64,000 bases of DNA from Nectonema munidae. Lineage: Eukaryota; Nematomorpha; Nectonematoida; Nectonematidae. The notes beneath the pieces were generated by a model. It worked only from the letters and a program-made list of their open reading frames with translations. It had not been told where the DNA came from and did no database searches. Within the stretch, counting starts at the first letter, position 1. The number at the start of each line of letters is the position of its first letter. This document shows positions 42,994 to 64,000 of the stretch, one piece after another. The translations under genes and the position numbers were made by a program. Location: contig JAUIRK010000945.1 in NCBI GenBank assembly GCA_030549495.1, forward strand, positions 951,501 through 1,015,500, written 5' to 3'.

Positions 42994-44284
42994 TTAGTGA
43001 AAGCAAAGCACAAGCGAGTATTTTTTCATTTACAAAGAAAGAAACGATGACTTCATTGTTCACCAGCATATAATGTTGAACTACTATCGGACGATTCGTT
43101 TTCAAGATGCCTTAAAAGATGGTTTAAAATTTCTAAGGATTTTTAAATTTTGTTTTTTTTATTTTGCGAGTATTTAAAGTCAGAAATTATGCAGAGTATA
43201 TAAATCATCACAAAAAAGCTTTTCTGCAAAAATAGAAATTTTATCCTATTTCTCACAAGCAATTTCATATTTGAATATAATTCTTTTAATCTTGCCAAAA
43301 TATGTTTACAATTAACATTAAAAATTAAACAATTTAATCAATTAATTTTTCAATAAAAAACTGAAGCCTTTTTCCTAAAAAAATTTTTTTTAAACTGTAC
43401 GCCAATTCTTTACTACAAAAGTTCATAATTTGACAATTTTTGTCTGAATTTTTTACCGTTTCAGTTATTACATTGTTTAAAACAATGTTGTAATCTTTTA
43501 ATCACCGTATGCCTCTATATTATACTTTATTGGACCTATTGTAATGAAAAACTTTCTTACCATAATTTCCTACCATTTGTGAAACTTCCTATTTTGAAAA
43601 ATGTGCTTCCAATCAATACTTGAAGCCTCTTTACAAAGGTTTAAAAATTGATCTTAGGCTTTTAAGAAAACACGAAAGCTGATAACAAAACGAATGTACT
43701 AGATTCTGAAAGAACTGCTAATAATCAATACTTGGACTGTACTAGTAAGAATGAGCAACTGGAAAAAGAATTATAAAAAAGATTAATTAATAGAATTGAC
43801 ACGTATAGAGCTTTACCAGATGTACAAAATGACGTTTCGATCTGGTGTAAGAAAAGGAGAAGAAGATTTACCACTTTTATTTAGTTTAGTGGGAAAACAT
43901 TTAACAATACCTGGGAATTAGAAGTAGGGATCCACATCTTACTATCAACAAAGGAATCAATTTGGGCTTTTGATGATTCGATGATGTTTCGAGAATAGTT
44001 AAACTTATTGAAACAATTTTTATTTATTCAAAATATGCCTTTTAAAACTTTTTTTGTTTCAAATTTATCTTTGCATATAAATCTTTTTTTTTTTAAAAAA
44101 AACTTTTTGGTATTTTTGCAAAAACTTTTTTTTTTAAATATAATTTTTCTAAGCATACCTTTTAAAAAAACTTTAGTTCTTTTTTTTAGTAGTTTTGATT
44201 GTATTATCAGAAGAAGGGCTCTCCTCTTGAATGATCGAATTCAAGATTTTTCATCCCATAATTAATATTAATTATTTTTTATAG
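42994..44284. other. No gene seen; intron 1 of the 44-64 kb gene if the promoter call is right
   Basis: AT-rich. A small palindrome, ATTACATTGTTT with its inverse AAACAATGTTGTAAT, lies at about 43467-43495. Confidence 0.4.
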
Positions 44285-44291
44285 CTCACAT

Positions 44292-63973
<19,682 letters not shown>

Positions 63974-64000
63974 TAAACTTAATTATTTTGCATAGAATCT

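Overview
The window is AT-rich animal DNA from an invertebrate, most likely an arthropod; a crustacean would fit, but the species is not determined. The signs are spliced genes with short exons in long AT-rich introns, animal-type families (SLC6 transporter, mitochondrial nuclease EXOG, a dual-specificity-phosphatase fold), a eukaryotic tRNA-Pro(AGG) gene, an arthropod-type Inr+DPE core promoter candidate, and dense transposons, tRNA-derived SINEs, satellites and (ATC)n microsatellites.

Host genes. (1) An SLC6 sodium-coupled transporter on the + strand, coding in one exon, 854-2608. (2) EXOG on the minus strand from 25570 down to 7350: six exons with matching splice phases give a 387-residue protein with the EXOG-type SRGH active site. 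Its introns are packed with transposons. (3) A ten-exon gene on the + strand, coding 44292-63973, 369 residues. It has a WH2/thymosin-like N-terminus, a Lys/Ser-rich linker, and a C-terminal dual-specificity-phosphatase-like domain whose catalytic Cys and Arg are replaced. A candidate promoter and 5' UTR exon lie at 39226-39302. A tRNA-Pro(AGG) gene sits on the minus strand inside its fourth intron. Two small possible exons of an unidentified minus-strand gene lie near 4.0 and 4.9 kb.

Mobile DNA by region. 3.2-3.9 kb: RTE-like LINE relic. 5.2-5.8 kb: tandem pair with a tRNA-like core. 5.9-6.8 kb: dispersed repeat holding a kinase fragment, with a permuted second copy at 32.1-32.7 kb. 9.3-9.6 kb: LINE tail. 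10.1-12.8 kb: pogo/Tigger relic. 15.0-15.7 kb: hAT remnant. 16.4-17.4 kb: LINE fragments. 18.6-20.6 kb: an apparently intact piggyBac with doubled terminal motifs. 22-23.6 kb: unidentified broken gene. 23.9-27.3 kb: three MITEs. 28.7 kb: complete SINE with target-site duplication. 29-33.6 kb: satellites. 33.9-34.9 kb: ZMYM1-type hAT relic. 37.2-38.0 kb: degenerate tandem array. 40.3-41.4 kb: nested MITEs. 41.9-43.0 kb: second piggyBac relic. 51.3-55.7 kb: nearly complete but frameshifted CR1/Jockey-group LINE.

The three main genes have no visible functional link. The most unusual items are the predicted pseudophosphatase, the complementary (ATC)n and (GAT)n arrays in the two introns flanking its 95-nt seventh exon, the permuted kinase repeat, and the intact piggyBac. 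No CRISPR array or bacterial-type operon is present.
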